DNA of 64,000 bases from Bacteroidota bacterium (GTDB lineage: Bacteria; Bacteroidota; Ignavibacteria; Tepidaquicellales; Tepidaquicellaceae), in contig JAFDZO010000019.1 of assembly GCA_018266845.1 (NCBI GenBank), forward strand, positions 1 to 64,000. The letters are read 5' to 3'. Of this stretch, positions 8,178-16,382 are shown piece by piece. The stretch's first letter is position 1; the number at the start of each line of letters is the position of its first letter. A model generated the notes under the pieces. It had not been told where the DNA came from, searched no databases, and saw only the letters and a program-made list of their open reading frames with translations. The translations under genes and the position numbers were made by a program.

Positions 8178-10142
8178 TTAATAAGAAATATCTTTTTTGG
8201 AAACCTTTAATTTAATAATTTCTATAAATTTATTCAATTCCATTTTACCGGTATCTCCCTTTTTATGCTCACGGATTGAAACCAGCCCCTCATTCATCTC
8301 TTTATCGCCTAAAACAAGCATATATGGCACTTTTTTAGTCTCTGCTTCGCGGATTTTATAGCCGACTTTCTCATTTCTGTCGTCTAAACTGACCCTGATT
8401 TTCTCATCTTTCAGCTTTTCAAAGACACCTCTTGCATATTCTTTATGAGCATCGGTTAACGGAATTACCATCACCTGAACCGGAGCAAGCCAAAGCGGGA
8501 AGTATCCTGCAAAGTTTTCGATAAGCAATGCAACAAATCTTTCCATCGAGCCGAACGGCGCTCTGTGAATTACGACAGGTCTGTGTTTCTGTCCATCAGC
8601 GCCTGTATATTCCATGTTGAAATTTACGGGCTGGACGTAATCAACCTGCACTGTTCCAAGCTGCCATTTCCTATTAAGTGAATCCTTAACAATAAAATCA
8701 ATCTTCGGACCATAGAAGCTTGCTTCACCGATTGCAATTGTATAATTAAGTCCCATCCTGTCAGCGGCATCTTTCACATCTTGCTCTGCTTTATCCCATA
8801 GCTCATCTGTTCCGCCATACTTTGTTTTATTTTCTTTATCTCTGAAAGAAAGTCTGATGTTCAGATTATCCAATCCGACAGTCTTTGCAACAAACTGAGT
8901 TAACTCAATTACGTTGCAGACTTCATCAAGCAACTGGTCTTGTCGGCAGAACAAATGCGAATCATCCTGTGTAAATCCGCGTACTCGTAAAAGCCCTGCA
9001 AGCTCACCCGACTGCTCATAACGATATACAGTTCCGAACTCCGCTAATCTTACAGGCAAATCCTTATAGCTTCTAGGCTTATGATTATAAACCTGAAAGT
9101 GATGCGGACAGTTCATCGGCTTTAATAAATATTGTTCTTTCTTTCCTGTTTCATCCTCAAACTCCAACGGAGGAAACTGCGACTCTTTATAATAAGGATA
9201 GTGTCCCGAAGTTTTATATAAATCAATTTTTCCTATATGTGGAGTATAAACCGGCTCATATCCGCGTTTGAACTGCTCATTCTTCAAGAAGTTTTCAAGT
9301 TCCTGCCTTACAATCGCGCCTTTAGGAAGCCAGATTGGAAGTCCGCTTCCAACCATCTGCGAAATCATAAACAATTCTAATTCCTGCCCAAGTTTTCTGT
9401 GGTCTCTCTTCTTTGCCTCTTCAAGATTTTTTAAGTGTTCATCCAAATCTTTCTGCTTAGGAAAAGATATACCGTAAATTCTCTGAAGCTGCTGTCGGTT
9501 TTCATCGCCTCTCCAGTAAGAACCTGAAACTGAAAGCAATTTTACTGCCTTAACTTTTGCAGTTGAAGGTAAATGCGGTCCGCGGCATAAGTCAGTGAAA
9601 TTTCCCTGCTCATATAAAGATACATTATCTTCATCTTTTGCAATTGTCTCAAGAATTTCTACTTTGTACGGGTCGTTTCGTTTTGATTTAAAATATTCAA
9701 TTGCTTCAAGTCTTGGCATTTCAACTCTGTGCGGCTTCAAATCGCGCTTTGAAATCTCAAGCATTTTGTCTTCGATTTTTTTCAAATCTTCATCCGAGAA
9801 TTTTTTATCTGAGTCAACATCGTAATAAAATCCGTTTTCAATAGGAGGACCAACGCCGAATCTTGCGCCCGGGAATAATTCCTCAATTGCCTGTGCCATC
9901 ATATGAGAAGTTGTATGCCAGTAAACTTTTTTGCCTTCATCCGAATCGAACTTGAATAATTTTATCTCTGAATCTTCATTTATCGGCGCATATAAATCTT
10001 TATCAACGCCGTTAACCTGCGCAACAAGCACTTCTTCAGCTAGTCTTTTGCTGATGGAGTTTGCAATATCGAATGCAGAAACTCCTTTATCGAATTCTTT
10101 AACGCTTCCGTCAGGGAAAGTTATTTTTATTTTGTTATCCAT
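8178..10142 (-). CDS. thrS: Threonyl-tRNA synthetase
   Basis: 654 residues. An N-terminal TGS domain (about 1-62) precedes the editing domain with zinc/editing histidines in HTTSHMMAQA (about 76) and RGPHLPSTAK. The class II catalytic core carries MNCPHHFQVY (zinc Cys) and RYEQSGELAGLLRVRGFTQD, and a C-terminal anticodon-binding domain starts at about 555. It is the first gene of the thrS-infC-rpmI-rplT cluster, with only 16 bp to the infC start. The ~170-bp leader upstream is not obviously structured. Confidence 0.98.
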   Translation of the reverse strand: MDNKIKITFPDGSVKEFDKGVSAFDIANSISKRLAEEVLVAQVNGVDKDLYAPINEDSEIKLFKFDSDEGKKVYWHTTSHMMAQAIEELFPGARFGVGPPIENGFYYDVDSDKKFSDEDLKKIEDKMLEISKRDLKPHRVEMPRLEAIEYFKSKRNDPYKVEILETIAKDEDNVSLYEQGNFTDLCRGPHLPSTAKVKAVKLLSVSGSYWRGDENRQQLQRIYGISFPKQKDLDEHLKNLEEAKKRDHRKLGQELELFMISQMVGSGLPIWLPKGAIVRQELENFLKNEQFKRGYEPVYTPHIGKIDLYKTSGHYPYYKESQFPPLEFEDETGKKEQYLLKPMNCPHHFQVYNHKPRSYKDLPVRLAEFGTVYRYEQSGELAGLLRVRGFTQDDSHLFCRQDQLLDEVCNVIELTQFVAKTVGLDNLNIRLSFRDKENKTKYGGTDELWDKAEQDVKDAADRMGLNYTIAIGEASFYGPKIDFIVKDSLNRKWQLGTVQVDYVQPVNFNMEYTGADGQKHRPVVIHRAPFGSMERFVALLIENFAGYFPLWLAPVQVMVIPLTDAHKEYARGVFEKLKDEKIRVSLDDRNEKVGYKIREAETKKVPYMLVLGDKEMNEGLVSIREHKKGDTGKMELNKFIEIIKLKVSKKDISY

Positions 10143-10311
10143 TATAGTTTAAGCATTAATACGCCAAAGGCGAATTAATTTCGTTTTAAATTTTTAAAAT
10201 TGTGAAAAAATTAATGAAATGAAAATAAGGGCGTGCACGTGAAGCGTGAGAATTGGAAAATCGCGATATTTACTTTTACAATGTGTATCATAATTTTAAA
10301 TGTGAAATCAG

Positions 10312-10385
10312 TGGGCGGTAATGGATTCGAACCAATGGCCTTTACGATGTCAACGTAACGCTCTAACCAACTGAGCTAACCGCCC
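10312..10385 (-). tRNA. tRNA-Val (GAC)
   Basis: Full cloverleaf on the minus strand. Acceptor GGGCGGT/ACCGCCC, D-arm GCTC...GAGC, anticodon stem TTACG/CGTAA with loop TTGACAT (anticodon GAC, valine), five-base variable loop, T-arm with loop TTCGAAT. The T-stem has one T-T mismatch at its second pair. The discriminator is A. CCA is not encoded. Confidence 0.95.
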
Positions 10386-10526
10386 TATTAATAATAAAAA
10401 TATAAAATACCTATAATTGAAAATTTATTCAATTGACTACCTTATGCCCTATTCTGCGAAATTAAACTGAAGGAGACCTGACAGGTTTTTAATCCTGTCA
10501 GGTCTGCCGAAAAAAAACACAATTCT

Positions 10527-10567
10527 TCCCCCTCCTTTATAAGGAGGGGGGTAGGGGGGAGGTCTAA
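10527..10567. repeat. Dispersed C-rich/G-rich repeat ending AGGTCTAA
   Basis: CCCCCTCCTTTATAAGGAGG followed by a G-rich run and AGGTCTAA. Third copy of the family at 3551 and 5652. The arms CCTCC/GGAGG pair. Confidence 0.7.
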
Positions 10568-10669
10568 ATTTTGTTTTCATTCACAAGTTGAAAATCTCGG
10601 TTTAGGAGTACATAAAGACAAAAAGAACAATGAAACAAAGTTTCATACAGAAATGCACTATGCTTGGAT

Positions 10670-10690
10670 TCCCGCCTTCGCGGGAATGAC
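10670..10690. repeat. Single-hairpin repeat TTCCCGC-CTTC-GCGGGAA
   Basis: A 7-bp stem with a CTTC loop in context GGATTCC...GGAATGACA. A second copy at 18972-18998 has stem TTCCGGC/GCCGGAA and loop TTTC. The stem bases change in compensating pairs while the flanks are kept, suggesting selection on the hairpin. Confidence 0.7.
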
Positions 10691-10704
10691 ATATTGGATG
10701 AAAT

Positions 10705-11796
10705 CTAAATAGTCTCCCACCACTTACTCTTCGGCAAATCCTTATTCATCACAACAACCTCGCCTATTCTCGGAGTTGTAATTTCCATTTTCACATTTTC
10801 ATTTGCCTTCAATAATCTGTCTATTGGCTCATCCCACGGATGCAGAGCAAGAGCAAACTTCGCCCAGTGCACTGGAAGTAAAACTTTTGTATTTATATCA
10901 ATAGCTGCCTGAAGGCATTGTTCGGGAGTCATGTGTATAAGGGGCCAGCCCTCTCCGTACTGCGCGCATTCAATTAATGCAATATCGAACGGTCCGTATT
11001 TAAAAATTATTTCTTTGAAATGTTTTCCATATCCTGAATCTCCTCCTAGATAAAATCTGTAACCAAAAAAATTCATTACAAATGAATTCCACAGAGTTTG
11101 ATTTCTTTTGAATTGCCTTCCTGAAAAATGCCTTCCTGTTAAAGCAGTGAATTTTATATCGTCAGAGATTTTTACAGTGTCGTTCCAATCTGTTTCAATA
11201 ATTTTGTTTTCATCCACACCCCATCTTCTTAAATGATAACTTACTCCCAGTGATGTAATAATTTTCTTTACTCGAGGATGAAGTTTTTTAATTGTCTTGT
11301 AATCAAGATGGTCGTAATGGTCGTGCGTTAATACCAGTATATCAATATCGGGCATATCATCAACATTGTAAACATCTGCACCTTTAAATGCTTTACCGCC
11401 AACCGGAACGGGAGACACTCTTCCGCTGAAAACCGGGTCAACAAGCACATTCACTTTCTTATAAGAAATAAGGTAAGATGAATGCCCGAACCACACAATT
11501 GCGGGAGCATCATAATCCAGTTTTTTTAAATCGGTTTTTATGGTGGGTAATGCCTTTTGCGGAGAAGTATCTTCCGGCTTATTTAAAAATTTCCATAGTG
11601 CGCCGAGTAACGTCATGTTATTGCTGTGCACCATCATCTGAGTTACCTCAAGATTTCTGAACGCCCCGTTTTTATAATTCGGCGATGCTGAATATCTTCC
11701 TTCAGGTGGAAGCGCTCCGAATACAGCAGACTTTAAAAATAAAAGAACGGATATTACTATAAGAATTATTATACCAAAAAATATAAACCAAGCCAC
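10705..11796 (-). CDS. Metallo-beta-lactamase-fold hydrolase, NAPE-PLD/UlaG-like
   Basis: 363 residues. An N-terminal membrane helix (about 1-25) is followed by an MBL domain: GHSSYLI (about 103), DPVFSGRVSP, the metal motif HDHYDHLD (HxHxDH), GRHFSGRQF, the GGDSGYG metal Asp, and the final histidine in LPVHWAKF. Family members include N-acyl-phosphatidylethanolamine phospholipase D and RomA-like hydrolases. The substrate cannot be read from sequence. It is probably anchored in the inner membrane. Confidence 0.85.
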   Translation of the reverse strand: MAWFIFFGIIILIVISVLLFLKSAVFGALPPEGRYSASPNYKNGAFRNLEVTQMMVHSNNMTLLGALWKFLNKPEDTSPQKALPTIKTDLKKLDYDAPAIVWFGHSSYLISYKKVNVLVDPVFSGRVSPVPVGGKAFKGADVYNVDDMPDIDILVLTHDHYDHLDYKTIKKLHPRVKKIITSLGVSYHLRRWGVDENKIIETDWNDTVKISDDIKFTALTGRHFSGRQFKRNQTLWNSFVMNFFGYRFYLGGDSGYGKHFKEIIFKYGPFDIALIECAQYGEGWPLIHMTPEQCLQAAIDINTKVLLPVHWAKFALALHPWDEPIDRLLKANENVKMEITTPRIGEVVVMNKDLPKSKWWETI

Positions 11797-11800
11797 AATA

Positions 11801-12994
11801 TTAATATTTACTCTTTATTAATTTTTCAAACTCTTTCGTCATCTTCATTCCTCTTCTCGTCATTACAATTTCAGCCGTCTTTAATGCATCAGGAATTTTA
11901 TATTTCACAGGTTTTTTACCTATGATATACCATGAGAACGAATCAACAAACTTTTCTGGAAATCCTCCGCCGGCAATATTTGCAAAAGCCCCGATTACTG
12001 TTCCCGTGTTCAGCATTGTGTTGATACCGATTTTCGTGTGGTCGCCAATAATGCTTCCCAGAAACTGCAAGTCGGTTTCGTATTCTTTTTTGAAAAGCTT
12101 TGCTCTTACCTTTGAATAATTATTTTTCAAATTGCTTGTAACAGTATCTGCGCCGAGGTTTACAAATTCCGAAAAATATGAATTACCCACAAAGCCGTCA
12201 TGCTGCTTATTCACTCTCGCGTGGAAAATACATCCTGAAATTTCTCCCGATACACGCGAACCTTCTCCGATTGAAACAGGTCCGTAAATTTTGCTGCCTG
12301 ATTTTACCAAAGCATTTTTTCCTATGAAACATGGTCCTTTTATATAGGAGAACGGCTCAATCACTGCATGCTCTGAAACATAGATTTTACCCTGCGAATC
12401 ATCCAATATCACAATAGGCGCAACCTTTGCCTTTGGGTGAGTGAGCGTATTCGAATCTTTGCATAAAAAATGAAGCTCTCTTTTTAACTCTTCTTCAAGA
12501 TGTCTTAATGTGTCCCATGCATATTCGATTACCTTCACACCTTTATCTTTGTATTCAGAAACTTTTACTTTCGGCTTTTTGAAATCCACTAATCCAAGTG
12601 GCATTCCCTTAGTAACTTTGGCTGCAATCTTTTTTAAGTTTGCTCCCGAAGCAGTTGCATATAGAACAGTTTTATTTTTATCAATTAATACAACGTCGCC
12701 CTTTGCCTTCGGAAGGTTTTCAAAAAAGAATTTTGAATAGATTACTTTTGAATTCAGAAACACATATGACTTCTTCGCATCCATCTTATTTATAGATGCC
12801 TCGGGATATTTTGAGATCACATATTCCTGCAAAGTTTTTCTCACATGGAGAGAAACCGACGAGCCTTCGGGAAATCTGATGAGATTTTTTGCAAGAAGAT
12901 TTGAAACTCCGCACTTTATTTCAAAGTTCGGGCGAAGAATATTAAGCGGAAATAAATTTTTATAATTTCCGTCTTCGAAGAGTAAAATATTCAT
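11801..12994 (-). CDS. GlmU-like sugar nucleotidyltransferase/acetyltransferase (alternative GlmU type)
   Basis: About 397 residues. A degenerate N-terminal nucleotidyltransferase half (MNILLFEDGNYKNLFPLNIL, with RPNFEIKCG as in this family) is joined to a C-terminal left-handed beta-helix (about 190-370) with hexapeptide-like turns (VIEPFSYIKGPCFIGKNALV, IIGDHTKIGINTMLNTGTVI). The architecture matches the alternative bacterial GlmU group of Bacteroidetes, thought to make UDP-GlcNAc. The ATG at 12994 is preferred; six extra upstream codons are unlikely. It lies four bases upstream of the MBL gene. Confidence 0.8.
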   Translation of the reverse strand: MNILLFEDGNYKNLFPLNILRPNFEIKCGVSNLLAKNLIRFPEGSSVSLHVRKTLQEYVISKYPEASINKMDAKKSYVFLNSKVIYSKFFFENLPKAKGDVVLIDKNKTVLYATASGANLKKIAAKVTKGMPLGLVDFKKPKVKVSEYKDKGVKVIEYAWDTLRHLEEELKRELHFLCKDSNTLTHPKAKVAPIVILDDSQGKIYVSEHAVIEPFSYIKGPCFIGKNALVKSGSKIYGPVSIGEGSRVSGEISGCIFHARVNKQHDGFVGNSYFSEFVNLGADTVTSNLKNNYSKVRAKLFKKEYETDLQFLGSIIGDHTKIGINTMLNTGTVIGAFANIAGGGFPEKFVDSFSWYIIGKKPVKYKIPDALKTAEIVMTRRGMKMTKEFEKLIKSKY

Positions 12995-13010
12995 AGATAT
13001 TATTATAAAC

Positions 13011-13050
13011 AAAAAAAGCCAATGTTGAGATTAACATTGGCTTTTAAAAA
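13011..13050. terminator. Terminator after rpmE
   Basis: Inverted repeat AAAAGCCAATGTT / AACATTGGCTTTT flanked by A/T runs on both sides. It can act in either direction and separates rpmE from the GlmU-like gene. Confidence 0.85.
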
Positions 13051-13070
13051 AGATTAAAACTTAATGAAGT

Positions 13071-13307
13071 TTATTTTTCAGGTGTAACTTCGATTTTCTT
13101 TTTGCCGTATTTTTTATTGAATTTCTCAACTCTACCTGCCGTATCTATAATCTTCTGCGTACCCGTGAAATATGGATGGCATAATGAACAAATTTCAACC
13201 TTAATTTCAGGAACGGTTGAACGTGTTGTAAATATCACACCTCTATTCTCTCCGCAATTGCAGATAACGTCGGTTTTATAATATTTCGGGTGAAAACTCT
13301 TTTTCAT
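13071..13307 (-). CDS. rpmE: 50S ribosomal protein L31, zinc-binding type
   Basis: 78 residues, [20 protein letters not shown], then [20 protein letters not shown]. The CxC and CxxC cysteines are retained, so this is the C+ zinc-bound form and not the zinc-independent paralogue. Lys-rich C-terminus. Monocistronic, judging by the terminator below. Confidence 0.97.
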   Translation of the reverse strand: MKKSFHPKYYKTDVICNCGENRGVIFTTRSTVPEIKVEICSLCHPYFTGTQKIIDTAGRVEKFNKKYGKKKIEVTPEK

Positions 13308-13377
13308 ATTTTCTTTGATTTTAAATGAACAATAAATTTAATAAATATTCACAAAAATTTCAAGGGGGAGAAAAGTA

Positions 13378-13761
13378 TCAAATTTTGAACGGATTTACTA
13401 TTTTTACATCTTCATCTATATTTGTGAAGTCCAATAAATCGTTTGTTACTAATTCCGCATCTAATTTTTTTGCTGTTGCTAGAATAATAGCATCGCTTAT
13501 TTTTATTTTTTTGGAGATTCTGTAATTTATGACTAACTCCATTATTTCCGAATCTGTGTGTACAATTTCAAATGGCTTTACAATATTTATTATTGCTTCT
13601 TTTTCAAAAGGACTAATAAATTTGTACCCAAATGCTTCCATGTATGTTATAGAAGAAACATACATTTCGGTATATTTTTCATAGAAAGTGTCAAAATCCA
13701 ATAATTCCTTTGAAAAATAAATAAGAACATTGGTATCAAGAACCGCCTTAGTCCCATTCAT
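13378..13761 (-). CDS. PIN-domain toxin, VapC-like
   Basis: 127 residues with the PIN nuclease fold. The first acidic residue is in AVLDTNVLIYF, a central Glu in SSITYMEAFGY, then ISDAIILATAKKLDAELVTN with the conserved Asp, and a final acidic patch near DLLDFTNIDE. This is typical of VapC RNases that cut tRNA or rRNA. It overlaps the upstream antitoxin gene by 14 bp, the hallmark of a type II toxin-antitoxin pair. Confidence 0.88.
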   Translation of the reverse strand: MNGTKAVLDTNVLIYFSKELLDFDTFYEKYTEMYVSSITYMEAFGYKFISPFEKEAIINIVKPFEIVHTDSEIMELVINYRISKKIKISDAIILATAKKLDAELVTNDLLDFTNIDEDVKIVNPFKI

Positions 13762-13987
13762 CTCTTTGCTTTCTTTGCCATTTTACAGGGTCATCTATAT
13801 CACCAAATAAATTCATTTCTTTTGCAGCTTTTATTGCTTCCTTTATTTTTTTTGCATCATAATTTCTTCCGTTGCTGTCATCCCATTCTATTGTCACTTT
13901 AGCTTCTTTATCGGAAGAAAAATTTGCGGACTTCGGAATTTTTATAACTCCGTCTCGTACCCTTGCCTTGAATTCTACTGTTTTCAT
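13748..13987 (-). CDS. Antitoxin partner of the PIN toxin
   Basis: 79 residues, MKTVEFKARVRDGVIKIPKS, an AbrB/DUF104-like swapped-hairpin N-terminus (about 1-35) with an acidic helical C-terminus (DDPVKWQRKQRDEWD) likely to wrap the toxin. It lies immediately upstream of, and overlaps, the PIN gene. The antitoxin family assignment is tentative; the pairing is strongly supported by gene order. Confidence 0.8.
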   Translation of the reverse strand: MKTVEFKARVRDGVIKIPKSANFSSDKEAKVTIEWDDSNGRNYDAKKIKEAIKAAKEMNLFGDIDDPVKWQRKQRDEWD

Positions 13988-14040
13988 AATATTGTTTAAA
14001 ACAAATATACTTTTATTTACAACTTATAACAATATTCATT

Positions 14041-14544
14041 CTATATCAACTCCTTAGCCCTCAGTATCATATCAATAATTTCCCTCACACAGCCCTGCCC
14101 CCCGTCTTTTTTACAAACATAATCAACGTGTTTTGTTACTTCTTCCATAGCATTGTTCGGGCAGGCAGAGAAGCCGACCAGCTTTAGCAAACCGATATCA
14201 AACTCATCATCGCCGATGTATGCAAAGTTTTCATCCTTCAATCCATATTTTTCTTTCAACTCTATATATGGAATCGTCTTATCGTCAACATCCTGATATA
14301 AATGGTCAATCTTCAGCCGCTCTACTCTTCTTTGATTTACAAGTGAGCTCATACCGCTGATGACTCCGAATTTTATTCCGAGCTTCCGTGCCCTTGTAAT
14401 TCCGTAGCCGTCATGCGTATTAAAAATTTTTATATCTTCACCAGAGCTAATATAAATTATGTGTCCCGTCGTTAAGCATCCGTCAAGGTCCATTAATATT
14501 ACTTCTATCTTAGAAAGTGATTCTTTTGAAAATGGTTTTGGCAT
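14041..14544 (-). CDS. kdsC: HAD phosphatase, KdsC-type (KDO-8-phosphate phosphatase)
   Basis: 167 residues without a cap domain. The HAD motif I is VILMDLDGCLTTG, where both Asp are kept. The motif II region is VISGMSSLVNQRRVE, and motif III/IV is YIGDDEFDIGLLKLVG, ending in KKDGGQGCVREIIDMIL, the C-terminal GGxGxxRE tail of KdsC. It removes phosphate from KDO-8-P for lipid A core synthesis. The length matches the family. It could be a close C0 HAD homologue. Confidence 0.88.
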   Translation of the reverse strand: MPKPFSKESLSKIEVILMDLDGCLTTGHIIYISSGEDIKIFNTHDGYGITRARKLGIKFGVISGMSSLVNQRRVERLKIDHLYQDVDDKTIPYIELKEKYGLKDENFAYIGDDEFDIGLLKLVGFSACPNNAMEEVTKHVDYVCKKDGGQGCVREIIDMILRAKELI

Positions 14545-14550
14545 TCAGTA

Positions 14551-15198
14551 TTATTTTATGTTGCTGGATGGGCAGGTTTTGTTAAAGGCGCACTCTCCGC
14601 ATTTCGGTTTTCGCGCATCGCAGATTACTCTGCCATGCTCGCCTATGCGCATTGAAAATCTCCACTGGTCAGTGGGCGGTATCAATTCTTTTAATTCAAA
14701 TTCAATTTTAGTCGGGTCTTCATTTTTTATTAAACCTAATCTTCCTGCTACTCTTTTCAAATGCGTATCCACAATTATTACATCGTTCACTCCGCAGGTG
14801 TTACCGAGAACCACGCTTGCAGATTTTCTTCCCACACCGGCAAGCTCAGTAAGCGCATCCATATCGCAAGGGACTTTCCCTTTATGCTTTTCAACAAGTG
14901 TTTCACAGATAGATATTACTGCCTTGGCTTTATTGTTGTAAAAGTTAATCGACTTTATTTCATTCCTGAAATTTTCCAATCCGTCGTTTAAAATATCCTG
15001 CGGCTTTTTGTATTTGCTTTTATAAAGCGGCACCATCGTTGCATTCACTCTTATATCGGTGCACTGCGCTGCAAGTACAGTTGAAATCAAAAGCTGAAAT
15101 GCATTCTGAAAATCTATATGGCACTTTGCATCGGGATAAAGCTCTGCAAGCTTCTTGTTCACAACCAGCGCGTATTTTTTTACTTCGACATTATTCAT
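14551..15198 (-). CDS. nth: Endonuclease III
   Basis: 215 residues from the ATG at 15198; a longer frame adds 16 residues arising from an intergenic repeat. DNA glycosylase/AP lyase for oxidised pyrimidines. Helix-hairpin-helix LTELAGVGRKSASVVLGN contains the catalytic Lys, and the Asp is in IIVDTHLKRVAGRLGL. The C-terminal 4Fe-4S motif Cx6Cx2Cx5C is complete (CDARKPKCGECAFNKTC). It is followed by kdsC with a 6-bp gap. Confidence 0.97.
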   Translation of the reverse strand: MNNVEVKKYALVVNKKLAELYPDAKCHIDFQNAFQLLISTVLAAQCTDIRVNATMVPLYKSKYKKPQDILNDGLENFRNEIKSINFYNNKAKAVISICETLVEKHKGKVPCDMDALTELAGVGRKSASVVLGNTCGVNDVIIVDTHLKRVAGRLGLIKNEDPTKIEFELKELIPPTDQWRFSMRIGEHGRVICDARKPKCGECAFNKTCPSSNIK

Positions 15199-15210
15199 AA
15201 TAAATTTTTT

Positions 15211-15302
15211 ACCGCAAAGACCGCAAAAAAATAGCAAAGACCGCAAGGAAAATAATCTAAAAAATTCTTGCGCTCTTCATAAAGTCTTTGCCTCTTTGCG
15301 GT
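15211..15302. repeat. Intergenic element with ACCGCAAAGA / TCTTTGCGGT ends
   Basis: A 92-bp stretch with 10-bp terminal inverted repeats and two further internal AAAGACCGCAA repeats. A partial relative is at 30561-30598 (AACCGCAAAGATGCAAAG). Non-coding. It lies between nth and the agmatinase-family gene. Confidence 0.75.
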
Positions 15303-15326
15303 TAATTACACAATTAATATTTAATT

Positions 15327-16220
15327 TTACTTTATGAAATAATTAAGCATTTTATAAATTAGCTTTGCAGTCATAAAATCGGGATATGTAAAATCTTTTC
15401 TAGGCGCAAGCTCTACAACATCGAATCCCACAACGTTTTTTGTCTCGCCCAATCTCTTTAATAAATTCATTGTCTCTGCCCAGTATAATCCGTTCGGTTC
15501 GGGAGTTCCTGTCGAAGGCATAATCGAAGGGTCAAAGTAATCCACGTCAAAAGTTATGTAAACATTATCACTTAATGTTGAAAGCACCATGTTCTGCCAG
15601 TCAACTCCGTATCTTCCGTTGCGGATTTCATAGGCATAAAACGTTTTAATATCTTTTTCCTTAATGTAAGAGTACTCTTCAATGCTTTGCGCCCTTATAC
15701 CGACCTGCGTTATATTCGTAGTGAACTCAGAAACTCTCTTTGCAAAACATGCGTGAGAGAACTTTGTGCCTTCGTATTCCTCTCTTAAATCCGAATGCGC
15801 ATCGAAATGCAGTACAGTCATATCAGGATATTTATCGAAGTGCGCTTTTATCGGCGCAGTTGAAATTGTATGCTCTCCGCCTAATGTTACAACAAATTTA
15901 TTATCTGCCATAAGCTGCGCTACGTGCTTCTGAATGTACTCAAGAGCAGCGCTTCCTCTTTTATCTGTCATATCAAGCGACTTCACCGAGCAGATTCCCT
16001 TTTCAAAGCAAAGTTCGCGGTTTAGCTCTTCATCAAAAAATTCTACATAGTGAGAAGCTTTTAAAATTGCCATCGGTCCCTTTGCAGTTCCTTTGCCGTA
16101 AGAAGTTGTTACTTCATAAGGCACAGGGAGAATTGCAATCTTTGAATTTTTATAGTCCGAGTATTGCTCCTCTATTGCCAGAAAGTTTTTCTTTATAGAA
16201 TAGTATTTTTTGTCTTTCAT
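15327..16220 (-). CDS. speB: Agmatinase/arginase-family ureohydrolase
   Basis: 297 residues from the ATG at 16220. The metal ligands are all present: GGEHT, LHFDAHSDLRE (DAHxD), and FDVDYFDPSIMPSTGTPEPN (DxDxxDP). The family splits agmatine to putrescine and urea; the N-terminal GTAKGPMAILKAS matches agmatinases. A 38-codon upstream extension reads through an intergenic repeat and is rejected. The exact substrate is inferred. Confidence 0.87.
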   Translation of the reverse strand: MKDKKYYSIKKNFLAIEEQYSDYKNSKIAILPVPYEVTTSYGKGTAKGPMAILKASHYVEFFDEELNRELCFEKGICSVKSLDMTDKRGSAALEYIQKHVAQLMADNKFVVTLGGEHTISTAPIKAHFDKYPDMTVLHFDAHSDLREEYEGTKFSHACFAKRVSEFTTNITQVGIRAQSIEEYSYIKEKDIKTFYAYEIRNGRYGVDWQNMVLSTLSDNVYITFDVDYFDPSIMPSTGTPEPNGLYWAETMNLLKRLGETKNVVGFDVVELAPRKDFTYPDFMTAKLIYKMLNYFIK

Positions 16221-16257
16221 TTTTATTGTTAACGGAGTGATAAAAAATTTTACTTGG

Positions 16258-16377
16258 TAACCACAGAGGACACAGATTATGTACACAAATGACACAGATT
16301 CTAAAAGAACCTTTTTTGAAAAAATTTTATACAAGCCTCTGTGTTCTCTGTGCGAAAATCTGTGTAATCTGTGGTTA
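16258..16377. repeat. Intergenic element with TAACCACAGA inverted ends
   Basis: 120 bp bounded by TAACCACAGA and TCTGTGGTTA. Internal ACACAGATT and AATCTGTGT-like phrases also pair. It sits between dnaX and the agmatinase-family gene and encodes nothing I recognise. It may be a small non-autonomous repeat. Confidence 0.75.
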
Positions 16378-16382
16378 GATTA

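Larger units (their letters stand above)
10386..10704. other. Gene-free gap with three small inverted repeats
   Basis: No gene is visible in 319 bp. It contains a perfect 12-bp inverted repeat AGACCTGACAGG / CCTGTCAGGTCT (10474-10505), a C/G-rich AGGTCTAA repeat (10527-10567) and a single hairpin GGATTCCCGCCTTCGCGGGA (10670-10690). Confidence 0.75.
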
